A stretch of DNA of 64,000 bases from Sphingobium lactosutens (lineage in GTDB: Bacteria > Pseudomonadota > Alphaproteobacteria > Sphingomonadales > Sphingomonadaceae), in assembly GCF_013393185.1 (NCBI RefSeq), contig NZ_QJQX01000036.1, positions 1 to 64,000 on the forward strand, written 5' to 3'. This document shows positions 45,813 through 53,528 of this stretch, piece by piece (the first letter of the stretch is position 1; each line of letters opens with the position of its first letter). A model generated the notes under the pieces. The model made no database searches. It was not told where the DNA came from and was given only the letters and a program-made list of their open reading frames with translations. The position numbers were made by a program, and so were the translations under genes.

Positions 45813-45893
45813 TCCAGCGGCAAGGTTCGAACGTGCAATCTGCCGAGGCAGGGCGGTTGTAACCGGCGGGTCTACCAATTCCCCAACGCTGGA
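45813..45893 (-). other. tRNA-like element, atypical or degenerate
   Basis: On the minus strand an 81-nt segment shows a perfect 7-bp acceptor stem (TCCAGCG with CGCTGGA), the D-arm GGGGAATTGGTAGACCC, a possible variable arm TGCC-TC-GGCA and a T-arm GCACG-TTCGAAC-CTTGC with one mismatch. The expected anticodon arm (loop TTACAAC) pairs poorly (2 of 5), and no CCA follows. It is either a decayed tRNA or a tRNA mimic. I would not assign an amino acid. Confidence 0.5.
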
Positions 45894-46006
45894 CGCCGTC
45901 TTTCCAAGCAACGATAGTCGGATTGCAAAGCAGCCGATCCTCATAGGATCATTCGCGGCTGGCTGCGCGCGCAACGCCATCGTTCGAAAGCGGTCATCCT
46001 TGTTTC

Positions 46007-46120
46007 CGTCACCCCAGCGAAGGCTGGGGTCTCAGGCGTTGGCGAGACAGGCTGGGACAAGCGCCACGCTCGACCGTTCCGCGCCGTCGCCTGAGATGCC
46101 AGCTTCCGCTGGCATGACGG
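46007..46120. repeat. Palindromic repeat, family A (long copy)
   Basis: GTCACCCCAGCGAAGGCTGG then GGTCTCAGGCG on the left and CGCCTGAGATGCCAGCTTCC then GCTGGCATGACGG on the right, about 55 bp apart. The left arm itself forms CCCCAGC-GAAG-GCTGGGG. Other bases of 45895-46158 show nothing I can name. Confidence 0.7.
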
Positions 46121-46158
46121 TTAAAAACGACCAGAAACGGTCACTCATTGAAACAGGC

Positions 46159-46497
46159 TTAATCTCCAGTAGCAGACAAGTCAGGCCTGATTACGGCGCT
46201 TTGTATCCGATTGAACACCCTGCCAGTGGCAAGGAAATTGATTAGCGCGAACTGCCCGACCATAAACCGAACGACGGATACGAAATGCGTGCCGTTACTA
46301 TGCTTCAAGCGAATGACGCGGCCGATCTTGTGGAGGCGGATCAGTTCGACATCCTCAACATCTTGGAATGCAATGTGATAAGAATTGTCGCCTGATTTGA
46401 TGGCAATGGCCTTATTGTCGATTTCCAGAACGCCCTTTGCCACTTTCGTAGCTAGGCCAAGTTCAGCGCCGTGGTGATAGAATATCCGATAGCTCAT
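46159..46497 (-). CDS. Hypothetical protein, low G+C
   Basis: A 112-residue protein starting MSYRIFYHHGAELGLATKVA with alternating beta-like segments (GVLEIDNKAIAIKSGDNSYH, HSNGTHFVSVVRFMVGQFAL) that suggest a small PH-like beta domain with a hydrophobic C-terminal stretch. I do not recognise the family. By my count 46201-46440 is about 49% G+C, well below its neighbours, and codon usage is correspondingly relaxed. Recent acquisition is likely. The start at 46497 has AGG nearby; an extension to 46557 is open but weak. Confidence 0.65.
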   Translation of the reverse strand: MSYRIFYHHGAELGLATKVAKGVLEIDNKAIAIKSGDNSYHIAFQDVEDVELIRLHKIGRVIRLKHSNGTHFVSVVRFMVGQFALINFLATGRVFNRIQSAVIRPDLSATGD

Positions 46498-46605
46498 ATA
46501 TTGCCTGTATGGGTGATGCCGTCCTTGCGATGCTAGCCCATAAGCGGACCGTCGCAAAACACCCCATCCCGGCCAATCCGCCAGTCGCGGGACCGCCTGC
46601 GCCTT

Positions 46606-47847
46606 TTATAGCGCCGCGAAATCGATCGGTGCGTGGCGATCCAGGGTATGGCTCTGGTCCTCCAGCGGATATTTGAGGCCGCTGGCGCAGTTGAACAGCA
46701 CCGCCCGCTCGTTGCGGCCGATCAGGCCTTCGTCGAGCGCTTGGCTGTAGGCGGCCAGCGTCGCGCCGCCTTCCGGGCACAGCAACAGGCCATCGTCGCG
46801 GGCGACATCGCGCACCGCCGCCGCGATCGCCGCGTCCGACACGGCCAGCGCCGCGCCGCCGCTCTCCCGCACCGCGCGCAGGATCAGGAAATCGCCGACC
46901 GCGCGCGGCACGCGGATGCCCATAGCGATGGTCTGCGCATCCTCCCAACGCTCGGCGAATTCCACGCCTTGCTCGAAGGCGCGGACCATCGGCGCGCAGC
47001 CTTCGGCCTGCACCGCGAACATTTTCGGGCGCTTTGAGCCGATGAAGCCGATCTTCTCCAGCTCGTCGAACGCCTTCCACATGCCGATCAGGCCGGTGCC
47101 GCCGCCGGTGGGGTAGAAGATCGCGTCGGGCAGTTCCCAGCCGAGCTGTTCGGCCAGTTCGAGGCCCATCGTCTTCTTGCCCTCGATCCGATAGGGTTCC
47201 TTGAGCGTCGAGAAGTCGAACCAGCCGCGCTCCTTGACGCCCTGCCCCACGATCGCGCCGCAATCGTCGATATAGCCGTTGACGCGATAGACGCGCGCGC
47301 CCTGCGCCGCGATTTCGCGCACATTCACTTTAGGCGTGTCAGCGGGGCAGAAGATCACCGATTCCATGCCCGCGACGGCGGCATAGGCGGCCAGCGCCGC
47401 GCCGGCATTGCCGTTGGTGGGCATGGCGACCTGCGTGACGCCCAGTTCCTTCGCCATGGAGACCGCCATGACGAGGCCGCGCGCCTTGAAGGAGGCGGTG
47501 GGCAGGCGGCCTTCATCCTTGGCGAGCAGATGCGCCCCGCCCAGCCGCGCCGCCGTGCGCGGCAACGAAATGAGGGGCGTCGCATTTTCGCCGAGGCTGA
47601 CGATGTTGGATGTCTGCCGCACCGGCAGCAATTCGCGCCAGCGCCACAGGTCCATCGGCCGCTGGGCAAGCGCCTCCTTAGTCAGCGCGGCGCGCACGCC
47701 ATCCAGGTCGTAGCGGACCAGCAGCGGCTTCCCCGCCGCCGACAGCCCGTGCAGCCGATCCGCCTCATAGCGCTCGCCGGTCAGCGAGCATTCGAGATGG
47801 GTGACGAAGGTCGGGCGATCGGTGGTGAGGTTGAGGTCGTGGCGCAT
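46606..47847 (-). CDS. Threonine synthase-like PLP enzyme
   Basis: Fold-type II PLP enzyme of 413 residues, probably converting O-phosphohomoserine to threonine. The PLP lysine is in LPTASFKARGLVMAV, the phosphate-binding loop region is MPTNGNAGAALAAYAAVAG then YPTGGGTGLIGMWKAF, and an N-terminal cysteine motif (LECSLTGERYEAD) is typical of this subgroup. ATG 47847 follows GGAGG. Distinguishing it from threonine deaminase-like paralogues needs a phylogeny. Confidence 0.82.
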   Translation of the reverse strand: MRHDLNLTTDRPTFVTHLECSLTGERYEADRLHGLSAAGKPLLVRYDLDGVRAALTKEALAQRPMDLWRWRELLPVRQTSNIVSLGENATPLISLPRTAARLGGAHLLAKDEGRLPTASFKARGLVMAVSMAKELGVTQVAMPTNGNAGAALAAYAAVAGMESVIFCPADTPKVNVREIAAQGARVYRVNGYIDDCGAIVGQGVKERGWFDFSTLKEPYRIEGKKTMGLELAEQLGWELPDAIFYPTGGGTGLIGMWKAFDELEKIGFIGSKRPKMFAVQAEGCAPMVRAFEQGVEFAERWEDAQTIAMGIRVPRAVGDFLILRAVRESGGAALAVSDAAIAAAVRDVARDDGLLLCPEGGATLAAYSQALDEGLIGRNERAVLFNCASGLKYPLEDQSHTLDRHAPIDFAAL

Positions 47848-47867
47848 CTGGCCCTCCTGAAAACACA

Positions 47868-47894
47868 AGACCCCTCCTTTTACGGGAGGGGTCT
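47868..47894. repeat. Hairpin, family E (AGACCCCTCC / GGAGGGGTCT)
   Basis: Perfect 10-bp stem with loop TTTTACG in the leader of the threonine synthase gene. It is similar in sequence to the hairpins at 47946 and 56541 and to the cysD palindrome. Confidence 0.65.
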
Positions 47895-47945
47895 GAATGG
47901 GGCGGTTGCGAGCGCCGCCCTCTGCGAGGCGCGCCCCACCCCCTG

Positions 47946-47967
47946 CCCCTCCCCTGAAGGGGAGGGG
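47946..47967. terminator. Hairpin downstream of grpE, family E
   Basis: CCCCTCCCC-TGAA-GGGGAGGGG, a perfect 9-bp stem 12 bp past the grpE stop. The T-rich tail (TGATTTTCTTT) is on the plus-strand side, so termination of grpE itself may be inefficient. Confidence 0.55.
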
Positions 47968-47979
47968 TGATTTTCTTTG

Positions 47980-48534
47980 TTATTCCGGCTTTTTCGCCAC
48001 GCTCACCATGGCGGGGCGCAGCAGGCGGTCCTTGATCATGTAGCCGGCCTGCATCTCGACCAGGATGGTGCCCGGTTCGGCGTCGGCCGAAGGGACTTCC
48101 ATCATCGCCTGATGCTTGTTGGGGTCGAGCGGCTGGCCGACCGACTCCAGCTTGCTGATGCCGTTACGGCCGAACACGCTTTCCAGTTCGCGACCGGTGG
48201 CTTCGAGGCCGACGACCAGGCTCTTGAACTTCTCATCCTCGCGCAGGTCGGCGGGGATCGAGGCCAGCGCGCGGCTCAGATTGTCGGCGACCGACAATAT
48301 GTCGCGGGCGAAGGCGGTCGCGGCATAGGCGCGCGCGTCGGCCAGTTCCTTTTCCAGCCGGCGGCGCACATTTTGCGTGTCGGCATGGGCGTAGAGAATA
48401 TCCTGCTTCGCGGTGGCGAGTTCCGCCTCCAGCGCGGCGATCTTCTCGGCCGTGGTGCCTCCCGCAGGCGCAGCATCTTCCGGCAGCGCGTCCACGACTT
48501 CGGTATTTTCCAGATTCTGTTTGTCTTCGCTCAT
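47980..48534 (-). CDS. grpE: Nucleotide exchange factor GrpE
   Basis: Exchanges ADP for ATP on DnaK. A 184-residue protein with an N-terminal coiled coil (AEKIAALEAELATAKQDILY), ADTQNVRRRLEKELADARAY and the C-terminal beta domain (GQPLDPNKHQAMMEVPSADA then GYMIKDRLLRPAMVSVAKK). It overlaps hrcA by 4 nt. It is separated by about 21 kb from dnaK-dnaJ. Confidence 0.95.
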   Translation of the reverse strand: MSEDKQNLENTEVVDALPEDAAPAGGTTAEKIAALEAELATAKQDILYAHADTQNVRRRLEKELADARAYAATAFARDILSVADNLSRALASIPADLREDEKFKSLVVGLEATGRELESVFGRNGISKLESVGQPLDPNKHQAMMEVPSADAEPGTILVEMQAGYMIKDRLLRPAMVSVAKKPE

Positions 48535-49574
48535 CTCATCAATCTCGACAGCGTCTGTGCAGTGAAGTCCACCATGGGGATCACCCGCGCATAGTTCAAG
48601 CGCGTGGGGCCGATCACGCCGACCACGCCGACGACCCGGCCGTCCGCGCCACGGTAGGGGGCGGCTATGACGGAAGAACCCGACAGGGAAAAGAGCTTGT
48701 TTTCCGAGCCGATGAAGATTTTGGTCGCGCTGCCCGCCAGAGCGCCGCGTAGCAGGTCCAATATTTCCTGCTTTCCCTCCAGCTGCTCCAGCAATTGCCG
48801 CGCCCGTTCGAGGTCGGCGGCGGCGCCATCGTCCAGCAGATGCGACTGGCCGCGCACGATCAGCACCGGCCGGTCGTCGGCGTCATGCGACCAGATGGCT
48901 AGCCCGCGAGCGGCCAGATCGCGCGCGCTCTGGTCCAGCGCGCTGCGTTCCGCCTCCATCTCGCGCGCCAGCGCCTCGCCCGCCTCGCGCAGGGTCAGGC
49001 CGCCGAAACGCGCCGACATGAAATTCGCCGCCTCATTGAGCATCACCGGACTGACGCCGTCGGGCAGGTCGAGCATGCGATTTTCGACCGATCCGTCCTG
49101 CCCCACCAGCACCGCCAGCGCCTGCCGCGCGTTCAGCGGCACGAAACCGAACTGGCGCAGCACCGGCTCGCGCTTGGGCACCATGACGATGCCGGCGCAG
49201 GCGGAAAGGCCCGAAAGCGTCGCGGTGGCGGCGGACAGCGCTTCCTCGATCGGGCCGCTTTCGGAAATGCCCGCCTCGATCGCGCGGCGCTCCTCGGCCG
49301 AAGGCTCCGCCGCCTGCATCATGCCGTCGACGAACAGCCGCAGTCCCGTCTCGGTCGGCATCCGCCCGGCCGACGTATGGGGCGCGGCGAGCAGGCCCAG
49401 CTCCTCCAGATCCTGCATGACATTGCGGATCGAGGCGGGCGACAGGCTGAGCGACGTCATCTTGCTGATGGTGCGCGATCCCACGGGCAGACCCGTCCCC
49501 AGATAGCTTTCCACCACCAGGCGAAACACGTCGCGCGCACGATCATTCAGTTCGGAGATGGGGATGACCGACAT
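48531..49574 (-). CDS. hrcA: Heat-inducible transcription repressor HrcA
   Basis: Repressor that binds CIRCE operators. The winged-helix N-terminus contains LVVESYLGTGLPVGSRTISK then LSLSPASIRNVMQDLEELGL, followed by a GAF-like domain ending in VVGVIGPTRLNYARVIPMVD. Length is 347 residues. No CIRCE (TTAGCACTC-N9-GAGTGCTAA) is seen near hrcA, grpE or dnaK, so its targets (usually groESL) are outside the window. Confidence 0.95.
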   Translation of the reverse strand: MSVIPISELNDRARDVFRLVVESYLGTGLPVGSRTISKMTSLSLSPASIRNVMQDLEELGLLAAPHTSAGRMPTETGLRLFVDGMMQAAEPSAEERRAIEAGISESGPIEEALSAATATLSGLSACAGIVMVPKREPVLRQFGFVPLNARQALAVLVGQDGSVENRMLDLPDGVSPVMLNEAANFMSARFGGLTLREAGEALAREMEAERSALDQSARDLAARGLAIWSHDADDRPVLIVRGQSHLLDDGAAADLERARQLLEQLEGKQEILDLLRGALAGSATKIFIGSENKLFSLSGSSVIAAPYRGADGRVVGVVGVIGPTRLNYARVIPMVDFTAQTLSRLMR

Positions 49575-49615
49575 GGATCCTATCTAGACAAGGGGGCCCG
49601 CACGCTCAAGCCGCC

Positions 49616-50125
49616 TCATGGCGTCACCGCCTTGGGATTGAGCATATGCTCGACGTCCAGAATCTTCGGCACCGAGGCGATCGCGACGCGCAGCCGGCCA
49701 TATTGCGGGTCCATGCAGCCCGACTGATAGTCCAGCCGGGTCGCCGGCTGGCCCGGCCGCGTCCATTCCACCGTATAGCCCGGCATGTCGGTGGCGAAAC
49801 GGTCGCAATTCCTGCCGTGGGCGATCGTCTCCGTCGTACCCGCCGCCGGCCGGTGCGGCGCCAGCGTGGCGACCAGCTTGCGATATTGCAGCCGGGTCAG
49901 GGTGAAGCGCGTCGGTCCCGGCACGGAGGTGAAACGCTCGGGCGTCAGCAGGCCCGACCCGTCAGGCGACACCTGCACCGTATAGGCCGGACAGGCGCCG
50001 AAACAGCGCCCGGCGGTGAAGCGGATCACGTCGCCCGGCGCCTTGGGCGGCTCCAGCCCTTCCTGATCCGCCATGCACCCCGCCAGTGCGAACAGCCCGG
50101 CCAAACCCAAGATTTTTATCTTCAT
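49616..50125 (-). CDS. DUF6438-like lipoprotein
   Basis: A 169-residue lipoprotein: MKIKILGLAGLFALAGCMAD has a lipobox. The mature part starts with TAGRCFGACPAYTVQVSPDG, the Cys-containing FGxCPxY motif of DUF6438, and has further cysteines (GRNCDRF, YQSGCMDPQYGR). Function unknown. It is divergent from rph across 133 bp. Confidence 0.72.
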   Translation of the reverse strand: MKIKILGLAGLFALAGCMADQEGLEPPKAPGDVIRFTAGRCFGACPAYTVQVSPDGSGLLTPERFTSVPGPTRFTLTRLQYRKLVATLAPHRPAAGTTETIAHGRNCDRFATDMPGYTVEWTRPGQPATRLDYQSGCMDPQYGRLRVAIASVPKILDVEHMLNPKAVTP

Positions 50126-50258
50126 AACCCCTCATATCGTCCAATTCACGCTCTGGACACTGGCAACTCGTCCTGCCGGACGCTAAGCGGCGTCTTAAAT
50201 GCGCTTCCCGGCGCATTGGCGGCTCCGGCTGCCTCTCGAACGCTTCGGAGTAGAAATT

Positions 50259-50975
50259 ATGCGTCCTTCCGGCCGCGCGCCCGACCAGATGCGCGATATC
50301 ACCATGGAACCCGGCTTCACCATCCATGCCGAGGGCAGCTGCCTCATCAGCTTCGGCGACACGCGCGTGCTGTGCACCGCCTCGATCGAGGAAAAGGTGC
50401 CGCCCTTCCTGCGCGGCAAGGGTTCGGGCTGGGTCACGGCCGAATATGGCATGCTGCCCCGCGCCACCCACACGCGCGGCAGCCGCGAGGCGGCCAAGGG
50501 CAAGCAGTCGGGCCGCACCCAGGAAATCCAGCGCCTGATCGGCCGTTCCCTGCGCACGGTCGTGGACCTCAAGAAGCTGGGCGAGCGCCAGATCGTGATC
50601 GATTGCGACGTGATCCAGGCCGATGGCGGCACCCGCACCGCCGCCATTTCGGGCAGCTGGGTCGCGCTGCGCATCGCCGTCGACAAGCTGCTGGCGTCGG
50701 GCGCGCTCGCCGAAGACCCGATCATCCAGAAGGTCGCGGCGATCAGCTGCGGCATCTATGAAGGCACCCCGGTCCTCGACCTCGACTATGCCGAGGACAG
50801 CAATGCCGAAACCGACGCCAACCTGATCCTGACCGGCGACGGCAAGTTCGCCGAAGTGCAGGCGACGGCCGAAGGCGCCGCCTATGACGAGGAGGAACTG
50901 CTCCGCCTGCTCCGCCTCGCCCGCATCGGCTGCGCGAAGATCTTCACGGCGCAGGATGTGGCGACGGGGCGGTAA
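50259..50975 (+). CDS. rph: Ribonuclease PH
   Basis: Phosphorolytic 3'-5' exonuclease that trims tRNA 3' ends. The ATG at 50259 gives [57 protein letters not shown] and [20 protein letters not shown] are diagnostic. Length is 238 residues. The longer frame from 50199 has no family N-terminus. It is followed by rdgB, a common pairing. Confidence 0.97.
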   Translation: MRPSGRAPDQMRDITMEPGFTIHAEGSCLISFGDTRVLCTASIEEKVPPFLRGKGSGWVTAEYGMLPRATHTRGSREAAKGKQSGRTQEIQRLIGRSLRTVVDLKKLGERQIVIDCDVIQADGGTRTAAISGSWVALRIAVDKLLASGALAEDPIIQKVAAISCGIYEGTPVLDLDYAEDSNAETDANLILTGDGKFAEVQATAEGAAYDEEELLRLLRLARIGCAKIFTAQDVATGR

Positions 50976-50997
50976 ACGACCATAATCCCTTATTGCC

Positions 50998-51083
50998 GTC
51001 ACCCCGGGCTTGACCCGGGGTCCCGCTTTCCTTTGACTGGGTTGAAGAAGAAGCGCGAACCCGGCTCAAGGCCGGGATGACGA
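50998..51083. repeat. Palindromic repeat, family A variant (CCCGGGCTTGACCCGGGG)
   Basis: CACCCCGGGCTTGACCCGGG and GAACCCGGCTCAAGGCCGGG then ATGACG flank about 45 bp between rph and rdgB. The same outer GTCA/TGACG frame as other family A copies, but the arm core reads GGCTTGACC or GGCTCAAGG instead of CAGCGAAGG. Confidence 0.65.
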
Positions 51084-51107
51084 GAAAAAATAGGCTAGGG
51101 TAGTAGA

Positions 51108-51737
51108 ATGAGCGACGAATTCGGACAGGAACAGGCGATCCGCAAGTTGGCGCCGGGCAAGCTGGTGATCGCCAGCCACAATCCCGGCAAGGTGCGGGAA
51201 ATCGCCGCTTTGCTCGGCCCCTACGGGATCGAGCCGATTTCCGCCGCGGCGCTCGACCTGCCCGAGCCGGAGGAAACCGGCACGACCTTCATCGCCAATG
51301 CGGAGCTGAAGGCGATGCAGGCCGCCGACCTCTCCGGCCTGCCCGCGCTGGCCGACGACAGCGGCCTGTGCGTCGACGCGCTGGGCGGCGATCCGGGCCT
51401 GTTTTCCGCGCGCTGGGCCGGCCCGGACAAGGATTTCGACTTCGCCATGCGCACGGTGTGGGAAGGCGTCGAGGCCAAGGGGCCGGATGCCGGGCATGAC
51501 GCCCATTTCATCTGCGCCCTCGCCCTCGCCTGGCCCGACGGCCATGTCGAGGCGTTCGAGGGCCGCGTCGACGGCACGCTCGTCTGGCCGCCGCGGGGCG
51601 ATCAGGGCTTCGGCTACGACCCGATGTTCCAACCGCTCGGCTACGACATCAGCTTCGGCGAAATGGACCCGGACAAGAAGCACGCCATGAGCCACCGCGC
51701 CGACGCCTTCGCGCAACTGGTGAAGGCGGTTTTCTAG
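51108..51737 (+). CDS. rdgB: dITP/XTP pyrophosphatase
   Basis: Removes non-canonical purine nucleotides. [20 protein letters not shown] is the substrate motif, [20 protein letters not shown] the metal-binding site, and [20 protein letters not shown] the C-terminal motif. Length is 209 residues, with a short N-terminal extension before the Ham1 core. No shorter start is better placed. Confidence 0.95.
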   Translation: MSDEFGQEQAIRKLAPGKLVIASHNPGKVREIAALLGPYGIEPISAAALDLPEPEETGTTFIANAELKAMQAADLSGLPALADDSGLCVDALGGDPGLFSARWAGPDKDFDFAMRTVWEGVEAKGPDAGHDAHFICALALAWPDGHVEAFEGRVDGTLVWPPRGDQGFGYDPMFQPLGYDISFGEMDPDKKHAMSHRADAFAQLVKAVF

Positions 51738-51790
51738 ACGCCGCTGGCCGTCTGGCGGCGGCAGGAAGGCAATGAGAGCAGCAGCTCAAC

Positions 51791-51888
51791 ATCCGTTCGG
51801 ACTGAGCCTGTCGAAGCCCCGTCCCTTCTCTTCAAGCATCGTGTTGACGAAGAACGGATGCCCTTAGACAAGCTCAAGGCGAACGGAG
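51791..51888. repeat. Palindromic repeat, family B-related
   Basis: CATCCGTTCGGACTGAGCCT then GTCGAAGCCC, an inner CGTTCTTCGTCAACACGATG on the other strand, and CAAGCTCAAGGCGAACGG on the right. It carries the CCGTTCG/CGAACGG ends and the GTCGAAG core of family B but is more divergent. It starts about 55 bp after rdgB. Confidence 0.5.
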
Positions 51889-51914
51889 GTTGATGTGTGG
51901 AAGCGACGATATTC

Positions 51915-51993
51915 CGTCATCCCAGCGAAAGCTGGTATCCCAGGCCAAGTCGCGCAACCTCGCCTGAGACCCCAGCCTTCGCTGGGGTGACGG
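51915..51993. repeat. Palindromic repeat, family A
   Basis: GTCATCCCAGCGAAAGCTGG on the left and GACCCCAGCCTTCGCTGGGG then TGACGG on the right, with inner GGCCAAGTCGCGCAACCTCG nearly matching the copy at 22.6 kb. The rest of the 311-bp gap between rdgB and the next gene is the family B-related element. Confidence 0.72.
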
Positions 51994-52048
51994 CCAAGAA
52001 GAAGAACAGCCGATCGTCCGCTTCCCACCCCAAGACAACCTCCCCGAC

Positions 52049-52825
52049 TTATCCCGTCGGCGCAGCCTTCAGCTTCGCCGATCCGACATGCCATCGCAGT
52101 TGCGCCGATGAAGCCCCATCCACGCCATTCACCCGGCGCACCACATAATCGCCGACGAAGCGCTGGCGCGTGCCGTCCCGCAATTCCGAATTCACGACCA
52201 CCGGCACCGTCTGGTAGATCGATCCCGCCCCCGCATCACCCGGCTCCAGTTTGCCGATCGTCACCGTCGTGGCGCGGGTGTTAGCGAAACCGGCCTGGAA
52301 GCCGTCCATCGTCTGGTTCGGCGGCCCATTCTCGCCCCATTGCGACCAGGCGGTGCCATAGTCGCGCGCGTTGATCGCGGCATAATAGCGCTTCACGACA
52401 TTGGCGGCCGCCGCCATGCTGCCGGGCGAGGGGCTGCATCCGGGCGTGGGCTTGCCCTCTTCGCCAAAGCCGTCGATCAGGGCGCAGCTACGCGCAATCT
52501 CATCTTCGATCATCGCGCAGCTGTTCGCGGCGTTGCAGGGCGGGCGGGTTGCGGGCGAAACCTGCCGGCACAGCCTGACGCGCTTTTCCGCCGCTGCGCC
52601 CCCGATTTCCGCCGTGCAGGAGAGCGGTCCGGCTTCCACCGTTTCGGCGGCGGGCGTTTCCCCTGTCGCATTCAACGCCGCGTTCAACGTCTCCGCTTGA
52701 TTGGCTGTCATAGCACGGGCCGCGTTGGCGGCAGGCTCGCTCTGCCGCTCCGGCGGCGCGCCACAGGCCGCCATCGCCAGCAGCGAACCGGCCATGATGA
52801 TGGATGACAGCTTTGGGCGGCGCAT
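52049..52825 (-). CDS. Hypothetical lipoprotein
   Basis: A 258-residue predicted lipoprotein: ATG 52825, preceded by GGGAGAG, opens MRRPKLSSIIMAGSLLAMAA with lipobox AACG. The mature N-terminus is Ala/Glu-rich, with several cysteines (LSCTAEIG, CNAANSCAMIEDEIARSCAL). The C-terminal half (AAANVVKRYYAAINARDYGT, then RQRFVGDYVVRRVNG) resembles NTF2-like domains. I cannot name a family. Function unknown. Confidence 0.7.
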   Translation of the reverse strand: MRRPKLSSIIMAGSLLAMAACGAPPERQSEPAANAARAMTANQAETLNAALNATGETPAAETVEAGPLSCTAEIGGAAAEKRVRLCRQVSPATRPPCNAANSCAMIEDEIARSCALIDGFGEEGKPTPGCSPSPGSMAAAANVVKRYYAAINARDYGTAWSQWGENGPPNQTMDGFQAGFANTRATTVTIGKLEPGDAGAGSIYQTVPVVVNSELRDGTRQRFVGDYVVRRVNGVDGASSAQLRWHVGSAKLKAAPTG

Positions 52826-52892
52826 GATCTTCTCTCCCGGTCGGCGCGACATGGCTATCCAATGTTCGCGCGCCGGGAAATATCCGCCCGCC

Positions 52893-53528
52893 CTATTTCG
52901 TGCCGTGCGCCATCACGCCGTTGCCGCTCGCCAGCACGCTCGGTTCGGCGTCCAACGGCCCCTGCCCGAAGACATTGCCGGCGGGATAATAGCGGCAGAC
53001 CAGATAGTCATATTGCGCGCTCTCACCCAGCGCGCAGCCGACCTTGCGCGTGCTGCGCCAGATGATCTGGCTGTAATGGCCGACATCCTGCCAGCGGCCG
53101 GTAGTGGAGAGGTCAGGCATCCGCCCGCCGCGCCGCATCATCCGCTTTTCATCGAGGAAGCTGCCGATCATCGCTTCATAGTCGAAGGCGCCGCGCGTCC
53201 CCATCCACAGATTCTCGCCGCTCGGCACCGATCGGCTGGCGCGATTGGAATGGGCGAAGACACCGGTCCGCGCCATCGACCGCGCATAGCGGTTCGCGTC
53301 GGCCGCCAGCGCCGCGTCCCACTCCAGCGGCGCAAGGCCAAGCGATTCGCGCTCCTCATTCTGCATGCCCAGAACGACGTCCTGCATCAGATCGTCGCCG
53401 CGCTCCACCTCGGTCGTTTCTTCATAATAATATTGCTGCGCCCCGGCGGCGCCCGCCACCATCATCAGCGCGGCCGCGCCTGCCCGTAGCAGCGCGCGAC
53501 AAATCGGTCTAAAGCCCGCCCCATCCAT
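52893..53528 (-). CDS. CAP/SCP-domain secreted protein
   Basis: A 211-residue protein of the CAP superfamily. The signal-like segment (CRALLRAGAAALMMVAGAAG) precedes the CAP core with VVLGMQNEERESLGLAPLEW, GENLWMGTRGAFDYEAMIGS and GRWQDVGHYSQIIWRSTRKV then VCRYYPAGNV. Bacterial CAP proteins are extracellular or periplasmic and of unknown activity. The start (ATG read from 53528) shares the tetranucleotide CATG with the hemW start on the other strand. Confidence 0.82.
   Translation of the reverse strand: MDGAGFRPICRALLRAGAAALMMVAGAAGAQQYYYEETTEVERGDDLMQDVVLGMQNEERESLGLAPLEWDAALAADANRYARSMARTGVFAHSNRASRSVPSGENLWMGTRGAFDYEAMIGSFLDEKRMMRRGGRMPDLSTTGRWQDVGHYSQIIWRSTRKVGCALGESAQYDYLVCRYYPAGNVFGQGPLDAEPSVLASGNGVMAHGTK

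Noticed and set aside
45645..45917. A 90-codon plus-strand frame through the padR operator and tRNA-like element
   Set aside because: It starts inside the operator, reads through the tRNA-like sequence in antisense and has a random composition.
49575..49615. CIRCE operator for hrcA
   Set aside because: No TTAGCACTC/GAGTGCTAA or close variant is present near hrcA, grpE or dnaK.
51738..52048. Insertion sequence between rdgB and the next gene
   Set aside because: The gap is filled by two short palindromic repeats; no transposase frame or target duplication.
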